The notes: a model not told the origin generated them from the sequence alone. A DNA stretch of 64,000 nucleotides from Diadema setosum (GCA_033980235.1 CM067067.1:10193901-10257900), one strand, 5' to 3'. Shown: positions 50,034 through 61,701, counted from the first letter of the stretch. A program made the numbers and translations.

Positions 50034-50255
50034 TTCATTTTGTTTCCAGTAAGTACACTTTATAATTATGTATACATGTACACCTTCAAATTGCTTTTGC
50101 AGCTGCGAGTTTATGTGACCCTCTATTCATGTGTGTGAAGCCTTGGTGATGTGAATACTAGTAGATACATGTTTGTGTACCTGCCTCCAGAGTACTCAAG
50201 GACATTTGTACACCCTCAAACGTTCATGCAGTTTGGACTATTAATGAAGTTATCT
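50034..50255. repeat. Diverged local repeat, copy B
   Basis: It resembles 48568-48769: tgtttccagtaag, atgtatacatgtac, tgcagctgcgagtttatg, acaccctcaaa and cagtttggactattaat occur in the same order. Spacing differs by small insertions and deletions. Confidence 0.6.
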
Positions 50256-50741
50256 CTGTATCATTTGAGTGAAACCTTGCCAAAAGTGTAGATGGCATGT
50301 AATTTACAGAGTACAATTGCCTCAAAAACATTTGTGTTATTCTAGCTTTACTAGTATTTATTCACTTACAAAACATTCAAGCAATATTCACAACTCTTCC
50401 ATGTTTGTACAACATGTACCAGTATAGTTTGTTTATTGCCAGTTTGAAAACTTGCCTGCAAATTATTTATACGGATCTGCTTGATACAATGTAGCTCTGC
50501 AATTGTTCAAACTACATGTACCTGGTACATGTACATGCGTTTGCTTTTGTCTTTTTACTGAGCTTCACCAGAAGAATTATTTTTGAAATGTTCACTGTAC
50601 ATCACAGTCAAGACAGACTGTTCCTACTCATGTTCCTACTCAAAAGACCGCCGACAGTTGTACCTTTCATAGGTCTCTTACATGTGACTTGGCCTGAGAC
50701 TGATACCAATTCCACCACCACCACCACCAAAAAAAAAAAAA

Positions 50742-50759
50742 TAATAATAATAATAATAA

Positions 50760-50808
<49 letters not shown>

Positions 50809-50862
50809 TTATATATATATATAAGTGAATGGATGAATAAATAAATAAATAAATAAATAAAA
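50742..50862. repeat. Compound (TAA)n (TA)n (ATAA)n microsatellite
   Basis: ACC units and an A-run are followed by AAT repeats (50742-50762), TA repeats (50763-50822) and AAAT repeats (50835-50862). Confidence 0.95.
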
Positions 50863-51301
50863 TAATCTAAACTGCACTTGACTATAATGCTAAAAAGTAG
50901 ATAAAACTATGTAGACTGCTTATGCAGCTCTTGCTTTTGGTAACGTACATATTTTTGTCTTGTGTGTGATACATTGCCATGAAGAGTGATGGATACAGTA
51001 CCTTGAAACTAAACTACAATGTAGTTCTTTCAACACCTACATGTAATAAATATGTGGAGATGTATATACATTTATAAAGGAAAGAGAACTTGTCGATTGT
51101 GCTCCTTTCTCTGTTGTTATTAATGAATAAAGAAGTATTTTACTAATTGATGAAAATGACATGTGCAATAATGTATCGAAAGTTCTTTGCCTAGTTAGGT
51201 AGGCCTCCTAAAGTAATAGAGAGAATAGGCACAATGGCCTCCCATTGTAGTGAAGTCTTTAGGATCAGCAGTTTTCTTTTGTTATATCAAAATGCTAGGT
51301 A

Positions 51302-51553
51302 ACAGCTCGTTATTCCATAGGTTCGTTATACCGAAGGCTCTTTATTCCTGAGATTTGTTATTGCGAAGGTTCATTGTTTCGAATTTCATTTTCAGATTGA
51401 CCAATCATCAGGAATAACGAACCTTCAGAATAACGCTACACATTTGCGGATTAACGAACCTCTAGGTACTATATAGGGAATTTGCGTGTTTCGGATTAAC
51501 AACCCTTCGGAATAACGAACCTTCTGAACAGTGACCTTCGGAATAATGAACAG
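51302..51553. repeat. Foldback array of TTCGTTATTCCGAAGG-type units
   Basis: The left arm contains five diverged GTTCGTTATTCCGAAGG-like units. After a turnover near 51385-51410 the right arm has CCTTCGGAATAACGAAC-like units. The outermost sequences gCTCGTTATTCC and GGAATAATGAaC also pair. As at 39.4 kb, each arm is a short tandem array and the arms are mutually inverted. Non-coding. Confidence 0.8.
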
Positions 51554-51861
51554 CACTTGTTATAACCGAGCAAATAAAAAAAAAAAGTGGATAATGTTGT
51601 AAGTGGAATTTTGATATAAAGTAACTGTGTTCACTTTGACGGGAGTAAAGGGTATAACTAGTGGTTATAGTATATTTGAGTGAATGCTTATGATGCTTTG
51701 AATTGAGAGAGAGTGATCTGAATGATTGATGGCAGAATGAAACTGAGAATCAGACAGCACTTCCCATCAACGAAATCAGAAGGGTGGACAAAAGCAAACC
51801 AAATAAACATACTTGTACATTTTGTATTATGATTTACAAGAACAAGGGAAAACATGCAATC

Positions 51862-52065
51862 GGAAAGAGTTCCTTATGTCCCCTCCCCCCACACCACCAA
51901 TTTAAACAATATAAACAAACCACCATTCCCCCTCACTAATAATAAATTAAATAAAGTTTATGGGAAGTCTTCCCATAATATTACTGGTATTAGTAAAAAA
52001 AAAAAATAGCAATCTATCCATTTTGCGCAAACTAGTGGGGGGGGGGGACATAAGGAACTCTTTCC
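51862..52065. mobile_element. Foldback element with 22-bp arms and central palindrome
   Basis: GGAAAGAGTTCCTTATGTCCCC (first 20: GGAAAGAGTTCCTTATGTCC) at 51862-51883 is the exact reverse complement of 52044-52065. The pairing continues inward through a C-run and a G-run. TTATGGGAAG-T-CTTCCCATAA (51958-51978), a perfect palindrome, lies almost exactly at the midpoint. No clear target duplication. Confidence 0.75.
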
Positions 52066-52199
52066 ATGTAATCGAAGAAAGAGAGGGAGAGGGAGTGGGA
52101 GAGAGGCCCAGCAAGAGGCAGTAGACTATTAGTACCTAATATCTAATGACAGACACAAGTACAGTATATCACAGCTAGACGCTCATAACTGACCATGTC

Positions 52200-54850
52200 G
52201 AGTACATGTAGTACGTTGCCTGCATGGGGTCGCTCGTAACACACGAACAAAGGCATCGAGGACACACGTCAATTTCTATATGTGGGACAATACTGTATTT
52301 TCGCGATTTTGTGCCGAGAAAAAAGGAATGACATCCCCATGATTTCGGCTGGCTGCTGACCCATCTACAAATCATCACATTACACTCTAGGTATCATCTT
52401 AAAGCTGAATAATTATTCTTTTACATGGTATAACTTTCGTTGGTGCCCTGCGATGAAAAAGAAGACTTTTAGGAGGATTTTAGAAGAATATCTGTACCCA
52501 TTATTTCCGGAACATCGGCAATTAATTAGCCACGAAGTTGATAGTCTTTCTTGTCGTTCTTGGAAAAATGAACAAGATTACATCCAAGTTTTAACCCTTA
52601 CCTATCAAATAAAGAAAAATCATGTGAAAATGTAATTCAGTGACCAAGATATGAGCATTTCAAAACGACTCTGCAATCGCGCTCTCCCATACCATGACCT
52701 GCTGGGTCAACTCGAGGTCACGCCTGCGAGGACTTGGATATTTTGCTCACTGATCCCACCGATGTGGATGAACGTGTACGGTATCCAGTATACGTGTCAC
52801 AAACTGCACAGTTGAATTGAAGGTGTAGCCCACGGCGGTGTGTATGAGATACCTCCTTGGCTGTACACACAGCCCAGTCGCTGTACGTGTATTCGCACAG
52901 CGTAGTACACAGCGTCTGGTCGGCCAGAGGCAGTTGAGTGCTACGGCTCAGCGCGACTTCGCGCGGTCACACAACAGACAGCGATTGCTTTATTACTGTA
53001 GCTATGCGTACAGTTGCAGCACCATCGTGTCTCACTCGCTCTCGATCGGGCGGAAAATCGGGAGGAAAGTTTGTGGATGGCACAAACACACCGCATGGTG
53101 GTGCTGTTGAAGTAACGGCCGATCGTACTTATTCGAAAGAAAAAACTGACCGCGAAACTGGCGAAACTAGATTTTGAAGCACTTCGGTGATCGGGTAATT
53201 TCAGTAATTTCAACCCTCAAAATCCATGTATATCAATGTCAGAATGCTCTACAATGTCTCGTTGAGAAAATCAATCGCGTTCGTGGCTTTTGGTGACAAT
53301 TCAGGTGTCTAATCGACTACTGTACACGGGCTTTAACTTGTCGTCTCCCCAATTCAAGGAGGTCATTACACGAGCCTTTCCTTTTTTTTTTACACTTTTT
53401 TTTTCTTTCTTTCTAGCAGTAGCATTAACCTCCTGCCAATGTTGGGTTTGTTTTTCTATTAACGCAATTCAGAGCGGCTTCAAAGATTCATGACGATGAT
53501 TAATATTTCAGCTAACCCAGGCTCGGAGAAATAGGGCCGTCACATCACATGCACCGGCGTTTGACGAGTAAGATGGATAGGGGGGAGGAATCTTTTTTGG
53601 AGCTGAATGTGTAATTGCTTTTTTCCGCCTGCATACACACGGCGGGCTGGCAAGGTAGGGGGAGATAGCGGGAGGGAGGATAAGGGTATTCAAAGTAAAT
53701 GCAGGGTGTCAAAGGTGCACAAATTGTGCGAAGGAAAAAAAGGAAAAACTAAGGATCCGCCTCATCACCGACCCGCTGAATTATTGAAACGATAAGGGAG
53801 GTGGTTATGGAGTATCCGCACACTCTTCGTTTTTCATCGTCCTCCCCGAAGTCATTTTCTCGTTCCCATGGCGACCTCGTTTTCATGTGATTGTCGTCAC
53901 CACGAGGCGTTTGATCACGGACGAATGCACCTCGAACCAACATGGAGACTGTCCTGCTATCTTATCGCGTGTTACTCATGTTAAGAAGATTCATGTCTAA
54001 TAGTCATGTCATCAATACTGATGGCTTTGACGGGCTTTGACATTCCACGGAAGTCATGTTCCTTTTTTTTAATGCACTCCATTCTGATGCATGTCACGTG
54101 GTATCAACCCAGTTTGATGACGTAAGATTTATTGCAACGTGACTCGTCCAAAATATGACTCCTTTCGACATTGAATCTAGTCCTTTGCCAAAGTTTATGT
54201 GTCATTGGAAACGATGCCGCCGGTGGGGTCGCTGTACCGGTAGCCGCATCAAGATATTTGACCTTTAAATGAAATCAAATAGGCGGCTGCGGCAATGGCC
54301 AACGTCACAACATAAAATGTGACTGGATGTGTGTAAAGTGCCACTACATTGTCGACCTACAAGTGCGGCTGATTCCAAGTAGTATATTAATGCCAATTAT
54401 GAATGCTGACGTTCAAGCAACAACACACGCAGGTATAATATCAAAATAATAAGCAAGGCTTGGTCGGATACGACTGACTATACACTGCAAGTGAGTGTTG
54501 ACTGCAGCCTCTCTCCCGATTATCATGATTTGCTTAATTACCTGTATCGCTACATCTCTCAACACAAGATCTCTATATGACAATTTATGATCAATAGATT
54601 ATAGAGCCACCAGATTTCGATTGTTTGTTTTTTAGCTTATTATGTCACCAAATATTACACCTTAAGTTCAATGAACTCCTCTATCTCTTCTCACTCTTTT
54701 TATTTTTCTTCCTATCTTTACATTTTTCTATAATAGTAATACCTTGTAATGGGAAAATGTCTTGAAAGCCTGCAATATTTTATTCTACATCCATCTGCTT
54801 TGAAATTATGTCTTTCTATAATATACAGAATGACTTTCCTGAGACACCCG
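52200..54850. other. Non-coding stretch, no supported gene
   Basis: The plus-strand frame 52453-52635 (60 codons, RRILEEYLYPLFPEHRQL) looks protein-like in composition but I recognise no family and see no splice context. A copy of the 44.96-kb cruciform arm lies at 52870-52889. The rest is unique sequence with short T-runs near 53382-53412. Confidence 0.5.
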
Positions 54851-54857
54851 TGAATAT

Positions 54858-55135
54858 CAGTGTGGCGACGTGGCTCAGTCGATAGCGTGTCTGCCTTGCT
54901 ATCAACTAGTTTGGGTTCGATTCCCCTTGAGTTCAACTGAGCAATGTTGCGTGTAATCATACTGTCCACTTTACTAAAAGTAAAAGACCCTCTGTCCCTC
55001 GGACAGGACATAAAAATAATAGGTCCTCCGATGTGTAAGGAAATCACAACTGACGCACGCCAAAGGCCCCACTTCATTCATCGAAAAAAAAAAGCAGGGT
55101 GTTAACCCGGTGAAGTGTTCCTCCCACATGTCTAC
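54858..55135 (+). mobile_element. tRNA-derived SINE
   Basis: The 5' part is tRNA-like. Box A-like TGGCTCAGTCGATAGCG starts at 54871, and box B GGTTCGATTCC (54914-54924) matches the RNA polymerase III consensus exactly. The cloverleaf does not close: acceptor and anticodon stems are broken, so it is not a functional tRNA. The body continues with ctgtccctcggacagg and ccccacttcattcatcg, then an A-run at 55084-55094 and a short further tail (gggtgttaacccgg). Length of about 280 bp fits a SINE. Confidence 0.75.
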
Positions 55136-57190
55136 ACTAGATAACAGGCGAATGATGCCAACCCCTCGTTTTTTGCCTCAGGTGACTAGCAATAGTCAGA
55201 AAACGGTATGAGCCAGGCACATTTTGCCATGAGAAGAAGGAAGAGGGGTAGAAGGAGAACATGATTATCATCTTTCTTGGTGTTAGAAGTACTGGAAGGG
55301 ATGGACAGAGGGGATGGAGTTGTAAGGGCGGTGAGGGAGGTCTAGAAAACATGCACGCATAAATCCATGAAGACGCGGGGGCATTTGGTTCTCCCCGTGC
55401 CGCGGAGTAGAGTTCGTATTTACCGTAGAGGGCATAATACCTATTTCATTTGCCTAACTCCAGTGGATCAAACACTGTCCTTATCAACACGCCCGTTTCC
55501 AAGTGTTGGGGAGCGGATTGCGTGACAGGCGCCCATCCCTCGGGGGTTAGCTCAGTCACTCGAATCGAACGAGCATCGGTTCTATAGTCACCTGCTGCCC
55601 GCTGCCTCGGGCTATCACAGCATCCATGTTATTCACAGTGTCGTTAATACCACACCACTTGTGCAGCCCTTAACAGGTTACGCATGAACATGAATAATGC
55701 CTCGGCTTTGTATCGCCAAACAAGAGCGGATAAAATAAAACCCGAATGCTCTGATACATTCATGCGCCGGAGGATACCATGCCTCCCCTCCCCCTTTACC
55801 CGTAAAGTGTAGCTTACAAAATATTGCGGACTGATAAACAAAATTAATCTAAGTGCTGTTTCGCACTTGAATAATTTTAACAAATGCAATGAGTTTCGGA
55901 GGCACACCACGTCGATAAGGTTCACTGTTGTAAAACGTATCTTGAAACAGCATTGAAACGGAAAGCAAAAAATACAGGCATATGAAACTTCAGCATAAAC
56001 TGCTATAAAACTGTCACTTCGTGTGTCCGTTAGTCTAAACTTTGTGTGAATCTCATGACCAGGAAAATTACATGAACCTTATGACTTTTTTGACACTCGA
56101 CAATATCAACATCCCTCATCCAACGGGTTATACAATGCAACAAATACAAAATATACATTAAAAAGATTGCGCTTTGGCAGGCGAACTTCTAGAAAACTTA
56201 GTAGACATAGTGAACAATGCGGGTTACCTGATCAAGAATTAATATATGCGATGTTAGCTAAGAATAAATAATATCCCCAATTGCCTTGATTTCGTGAAAA
56301 TAAAAACTATTCTGTCTAACGAGACGTCAATATTAGCATTTAAGTGACGCATACATTTTTCTCTTTTTTTTTTACTGATTGTATTATCGTTTTACTAAAA
56401 TGGCATATGTATATCTCTTAGGCTACACACGTAGTGTGGCGAAGTTGTCGCATCAAGAAAAAGGCCTGATACGTTTATTTCATCTTGTTTCTATATATTT
56501 ATTCAAGATTGACAAGAATCATGCAGGAATCCACTCCCTCTTAAATGTATGTGTGTATAATATATGTATGTGTGCTCGATGGGCAATGAAATGAATTAGA
56601 AAACCTGCCCGGCACTTATATAGATACTTTCGACTTTCACGCTGTAGCCGCATTATCAATGCGGCTCTCGGTCCTGCAGTGAAAAATACAGCAAAACAAA
56701 TAGTGAGATAAAATGCCCTGCAAGGGTTCTATTTCAGGTGGACAAGTAATGAAGGGTGGGAAAGGAGAGTTGCATGTGCAAATGCTCCAGTGTTTACCCA
56801 CACTACACGTGGCTCTGCGAGCAGTGTTTGGCCCACCGTGTTATTCTCCTCCCCGATTATTGGCGGGAGATTTTTTTTTTTTTTTTTTTTTTTGCCCTTC
56901 TCCTTCAGCCCGGAGTTTTGCTTTCTTCTTCCTTATTTTTTAATATCTTATGTGCGGTCACGTAGATCGAAGAGTGAGCGAGAACGGAGGAAGAGTTATT
57001 TGGCAAGTCACAGGCGCCTCGCTGCTCCAAAGTTGCGGTTTTGTTCTCCATCTTTACTTAAAGGGTGGAAAGCTTTATATCGGCAAAGTCATCGTGGATA
57101 TTTCGAAAACGAAGCAAGCTGCCTGGCAAATAAAATGGCAGCCAATATGGCGGATTTATGTCACTATTTCTGTTCAGTCGTAATGTATTG
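55136..57190. other. Non-coding stretch
   Basis: No supported gene. Contains a small perfect hairpin (AGCCGCATT-ATC-AATGCGGCT, 56646-56666) and a 23-nt T-run near 56871-56893. The open frames around the T-run on three frames are low-complexity artefacts. Confidence 0.55.
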
Positions 57191-57191
57191 T

Positions 57192-57432
57192 GAGGGCGCT
57201 GTGGTATAATGGATAAGACTCCCGACTTCCAATCGGAAGACCTGAGTTTGATTCCCGCCCACTGCTTACGTCCTTGGACAAGACGTTTTTGCCCACCATG
57301 TCCCTCTCGACCCATGTGTATTAATGGATACCTGACAACGGTAGGGTAATAACAATGGCAGGGCCCTCTGATAGAGCAGCGGCAGCACTTCCGAAGATAC
57401 TCTGGTTAAAGAAGACCTTATTATTATTATTA
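57192..57432 (+). mobile_element. tRNA-derived SINE with TTA tail
   Basis: GCGCTGTGGTATAATGGATA resembles a tRNA 5' half with box A (57202-57212). CCCGACTTCCAATCGGA folds as an anticodon arm whose loop would read TCC, and AGTTTGATTCC (57245-57255) is a degenerate box B. The T stem and acceptor stem do not pair, so this is not a gene. The tRNA-unrelated body (ccttggacaagacg, gatacctgacaacggtagggt, cttccgaagatactctggtt) ends in TTATTATTATTA, the simple-repeat tail of the SINE. Confidence 0.8.
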
Positions 57433-57466
57433 GGTGATCCGAATATTTATTGTTATCATTATTATC

Positions 57467-57474
57467 AGTATTAC

Positions 57475-57529
<55 letters not shown>

Positions 57530-57590
57530 GTTATTATTATTATTATCATCATTATTATTATTATTATTATTACTATTATTATATTCGACT
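57467..57590. repeat. Long (TTA)n microsatellite
   Basis: About 120 bp of TTA repeat with occasional CTA, GTT and ATC interruptions. It lies just beyond the tail of the preceding SINE, from which it probably expanded. Poly-Y and poly-L open frames are artefacts. Confidence 0.95.
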
Positions 57591-57599
57591 TTGATTCCT

Positions 57600-58330
57600 C
57601 ACGTGTCCCTTGACAAATGGAAAAACATCTTTCTTAGATCACAATACCTGAATCTAGCACGAGCTAACATTTAACCTAGCATTCCTACGCTATGATTATA
57701 GAACCTCAGACGAAATGCGAAATGAGAAAGGCCTGGCGAAAGAAAACTAACTAGATCTTTTAAATAATACAGTTTTGGGGTTTGTTTTTTGTCAGGATTC
57801 CCTTTGTTTGACGAAGAAATCGCCCACTCACCCACACATATTAGACGCATTCATACATAATTATATACACACATACATAGAGAGAGTCAGATTTTGTCGT
57901 GCTGCATACCGATAGAGTTCTACCTCACTTTTTTTTTTTATTCTAGATTGATTTATATCGTTGATATTATGCTGCTCATGGCAGTGCACTATCAAGGCGA
58001 GGTCAATGACATCAAAGTGCAAATCAGGCAAACAAACAAACAAAGACAGGGAAATTCATGCAATGTACATACTTTAGTCTTGATGTAATAACTGTCACGT
58101 GGTCGTATTCACCAAGCATTGCTTGTTAACTGTCTAACAGTGTATGGCTGTTCGCAGAATTAGATATGAAGTCTAAATCTTACCGATATCGGGGAAAAAA
58201 AAAAAGAAGAAGAAATAAGCGCGGGTATTCAATCTAATGATAAAATTTTACAGTGAAGGACATTGCGATGTATCTTCAAGGAAAATAAAAAAAAAGCAAA
58301 GGTAAACATGACTATTAATCTGACTTATGA
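57600..58330. other. Non-coding stretch
   Basis: Unique AT-rich sequence with short A-runs (58194-58204, 58289-58297). Nothing recognisable. Confidence 0.5.
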
Positions 58331-58333
58331 TAA

Positions 58334-58671
58334 CTTGTAATTAAAATCAATTCGTGAACACAGGATCATATTTCTACGCACCTGTCATTGTAGTACACAT
58401 TAAAACATGCCTACCAGCGAGATGTAAAGACAGGGTATTGATGTCAGATAACAACTACATGTATGTTACAGACGTAGACAATGAGAGCGATTGCGTAGAA
58501 ACTTATAAGTTTGTAATTGTAATCAAATTCGTGAACACAGAATCATATTTCTACATACCTGTCATTGGAGCACACATTAAAACATGCCTACCAGCGAGAT
58601 GTAAAGACAGGGTATTGATGTCAGATAACGACTATGTTACAAATGTAGACAACGAGAGAGACTGCGTTTAA
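58334..58671 (+). repeat. 177-bp tandem duplication keeping an open frame
   Basis: Two copies begin near 58334 and 58511, with a period of 177 bp (59 codons). Across both copies one frame stays open from 58354 to the stop at 58669-58671. Each copy encodes HIKTCLPARCKDRVLMSDN and V(D/N)VDNE, with conserved cysteines. The copies differ by about 12 substitutions and one in-frame 6-nt deletion (loss of two codons in copy 2). I recognise no protein family. It may be a satellite fragment, or a duplicated exon of an unknown protein; no splice sites are evident. Confidence 0.7.
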
Positions 58672-58679
58672 TCTTAGGA

Positions 58680-59904
58680 TTGTTTGAGGTAAGCAACAGG
58701 TATACATATCAAAACCAGCTAAAGGTCGAAAAGGCGAATGTACAGACAGTAATTTGGAAAAAAATATGGAAGTATTCAGTTGTACCAAACGTTGCGACTG
58801 TGTACAGCCTTATTAGAGCTCTAGAAGATGACATTTTCAACGTATCACGCGAATGCTTTACTACTTTTTGCTGCTGTAAAACGCTCAACAGAGCTCCGCA
58901 TTAGATCCATTCTCCATATACGGCCACGTGAGGGCGTTAGGAATCTCCGTAGCACGGTCGGCAAATCGTCGGCAATTTCTCTCACCCCCCCCCCCTTTTT
59001 TTTTCTCTCTCTCTCTCTCTTCTGCTGCTTTGCATCGTCAACATTTGACATCAAACACATTTCTTATGGAAGACATAAAGGTTGTAACAAATCGCCCTCA
59101 ACTGCAAAGATATTAGGAAAAGGAGAGAGGCTGAGCGAGAAGAAAAAATCCGTCGATTTACATTAGGCACATACCCGTGAAGACCATCTCGGGTCTGTAA
59201 ATATGCTAATTCCTCTTTTAACAATCCGTGCGATGATGCGCAAGGAATTAGTTCATAGCGGGCACTAATGCCACCCTGTTTAATGTCCTTACTGTCCATT
59301 TAGGTCATGCAAATAACACTGTACTGCGAGACACCATCAAAGTGATCGGGCGGGCATCACTTTTAATGCCCGTCTTGTAGTCGCAGACATTATTGATGGG
59401 ATGTTAAGAATTACGAGATCTCTGGTATGAGCATTATGCAAATTGACATGACTTCTCCAACCGCATTGATAGTGACGGGCAGTGACCGACCGCAGCATTC
59501 AAGGACTTCAGAATGAGATCGCACACAAACACACACGCACACGCACTCACACATACACATACTTTTATTATATTCTTCATTCCAATTTCATTCGATATCA
59601 CATCGTATTCGTAATAAAACGAAGACAATAATGTTATGTAGATTTATACAAGCAGACAATAAGGCTTGCACAAAAACCTACAAAATATATACATTGTATG
59701 CGGCAGTGTTACATAATAAGATTAGACTTAAGTATCACAATACAAAATTCGCCTCGATCAACTTGATCAAACTAAAAAACAACGCACTGCTCAATTGCAC
59801 AAAATACACATAATGTAAGGATAGCATGACACAAAAGCCCGCAGCAAGCTAAAATCTCACAAATCATACTCCAATTATTGATCGAACATAATCCGTATTT
59901 TTTA

Positions 59905-59960
<56 letters not shown>

Positions 59961-61690
59961 TCGCATACACACACTCGCACCACTCGCACACATGCACACA
60001 TACACACTGCCTTATGATTATCACTCTATAACTTGTTCATGTAATGCAGTCTAGGCTAGTGTTTGTTGCTGTTTTATACGAGGAAAAAAAATCAAGTTGA
60101 GGACTTCATCTAGGGTTGTTCTAGTCGAGAGGGCGCCATTTGTTTTTCCAAAGTGTGAATCACAAGAGCTCAACCCTGAAAAGGTAGTCCACTGTACAAT
60201 GTACTGTAATGCCATGCGTACGCATCAAACATTCGCCCATCTATTAAAGGGGAACTCCGGTCCAGTTTAAAGACCGGACAGAAAGATTCACATTTCATAA
60301 GCTCAACAGAGAACATTAAATTGATCAAGATGGGATGGAAATTACGGGAAGTTATGAAATCGCGAAAGGCAATGACAAAGGTGTTTGCGAAAATTAGCAA
60401 AACTCTATAATTTTCAGACTAATTAAGAAGTCAGGAATTTCGTTTCAATTGAAAGATCAGGATAACATGTCAAATATAAAGATCTAAAAGTCCGAAGCCA
60501 TAGATCTCATTTTAAATGATCTTATATCTATTCCCCACTCTCCCCTATCCCCCCCCCCCCCGGGGCCGGGTCTGACTGTCTGTTTTTTACGACTCCCTTT
60601 TATATTACGCCGTGTTTTCCAATTTTAAAGTGTGTGTATTTTCAATAACCGTTGAAGTACTAACTCTTTGCTTTGCTCTTCTCTTTGTAAGGCTCAAGCG
60701 TGTTGACAGAGGACAAATCCGATGAATCCTAAAATGGTAGGCTTCAAGTTTTGTTCCCATCTCGAGCTGACATATGAATAAGTAGTAGCTAATGACAGAA
60801 TAGGCAGATGACAGAAGTTTAAATTTTGATGAATATATGAAGAGTTTGGTTGCAAAAGGAGGTAACTCCATTCTTGTTAATTTGAGACGTTTGCGATTAA
60901 AGCTGCTAAAACACAAAGAAAACAATACGAAAATATTGGATATTCTAAATCATAATTTCCAGATAGGTATCACTGGAAAGGTTTTATTTTGCTCCATCTG
61001 ATGATGGATTTAATACATTAAATGTTTAAAAGTGGCGCTTAACCCCTTTTTGCCATTAAAATCTTCAGATGTCGTGATATAAAATTTATCAATATGAGCA
61101 AGAATGTGTGCACTTTGAAGGGGTGAACGGATAAAGACTAGCTGATATCGTCTGAATGAGACTCTGTGTTGAGTGTCGGAGAAGCAAACACAACCGTGGA
61201 GAGAAAAGGGTAAGTCTACACCACCATCACTTTTACCCCTTTTGGTACGGATTCGCAAAAAGGCGCCCTCAACAGGTGAATTGTGTTTTTTTTTCTTGTT
61301 TTTTTTTTTTTTCCTCGTAGCGCTGCAGCAGCACTGATCTCGTGGCGATCAAGGCTCTCAACAGACCTTGGTTGTGGTATGACCTTTCAGATTCACAAAC
61401 ACGCACTCACTCACACAAACGCATAATACATACGGTTGAAATTGTGTATCTGTTTACCATTCAGGTTTTTTTTTTCTTCTCTACAGCAAATAAAAAGCCC
61501 AAAGTAGCGGCTAGATTTCCGAGACACGCATCGCAAATGGACCTCTCCGTTAACTTGGTTTTTTTATACCGTTGGCCAGGACGGCAGTAGCTCACTTTTA
61601 CATGCGCAAATGTATGATCTGTCAGGCTACAAAAAATCCACTATAACTTGAAGGTTCCTCGTTGAAGAACATTACTGTGACGCTTGATCA
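58680..61690. other. Non-coding stretch with simple repeats
   Basis: Contains a C-run, T-run and CT tract (58984-59019), a CA tract (59521-59556), a long CA run (59909-59959), a C/G-rich tract (60550-60568) and T-runs near 61288-61312. The segment starting ttaaaggggaactccggtcc (60245) looks like the end of a dispersed repeat, but I cannot define its limits. No supported gene. Confidence 0.5.
59909..59959. repeat. (CA)n microsatellite
   Basis: Uninterrupted CA repeat of about 50 bp followed by degenerate CA-rich sequence to about 60006. Confidence 0.95.
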
Positions 61691-61698
61691 TTGTGTTT

Positions 61699-61701
<3 letters not shown>

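Noticed and set aside
52453..52635. 60-codon open frame with RRILEEYLYPLFPEHRQL
   Set aside because: Looks protein-like but is short and isolated, without splice sites or a recognisable family.
54861..54933. tRNA gene
   Set aside because: Box A and box B are present, but acceptor and anticodon stems do not pair and a SINE body follows.
57192..57262. tRNA-Gly(TCC)-like gene
   Set aside because: The anticodon arm looks plausible, but T and acceptor stems fail and box B is degenerate; it is the head of a SINE.
57355..57674. Poly-Y and poly-L open frames
   Set aside because: Translation of the TTA microsatellite.
59351..59372. CGGGCAT / ATGCCCG hairpin
   Set aside because: A 7-bp stem only; too short to report as a feature.
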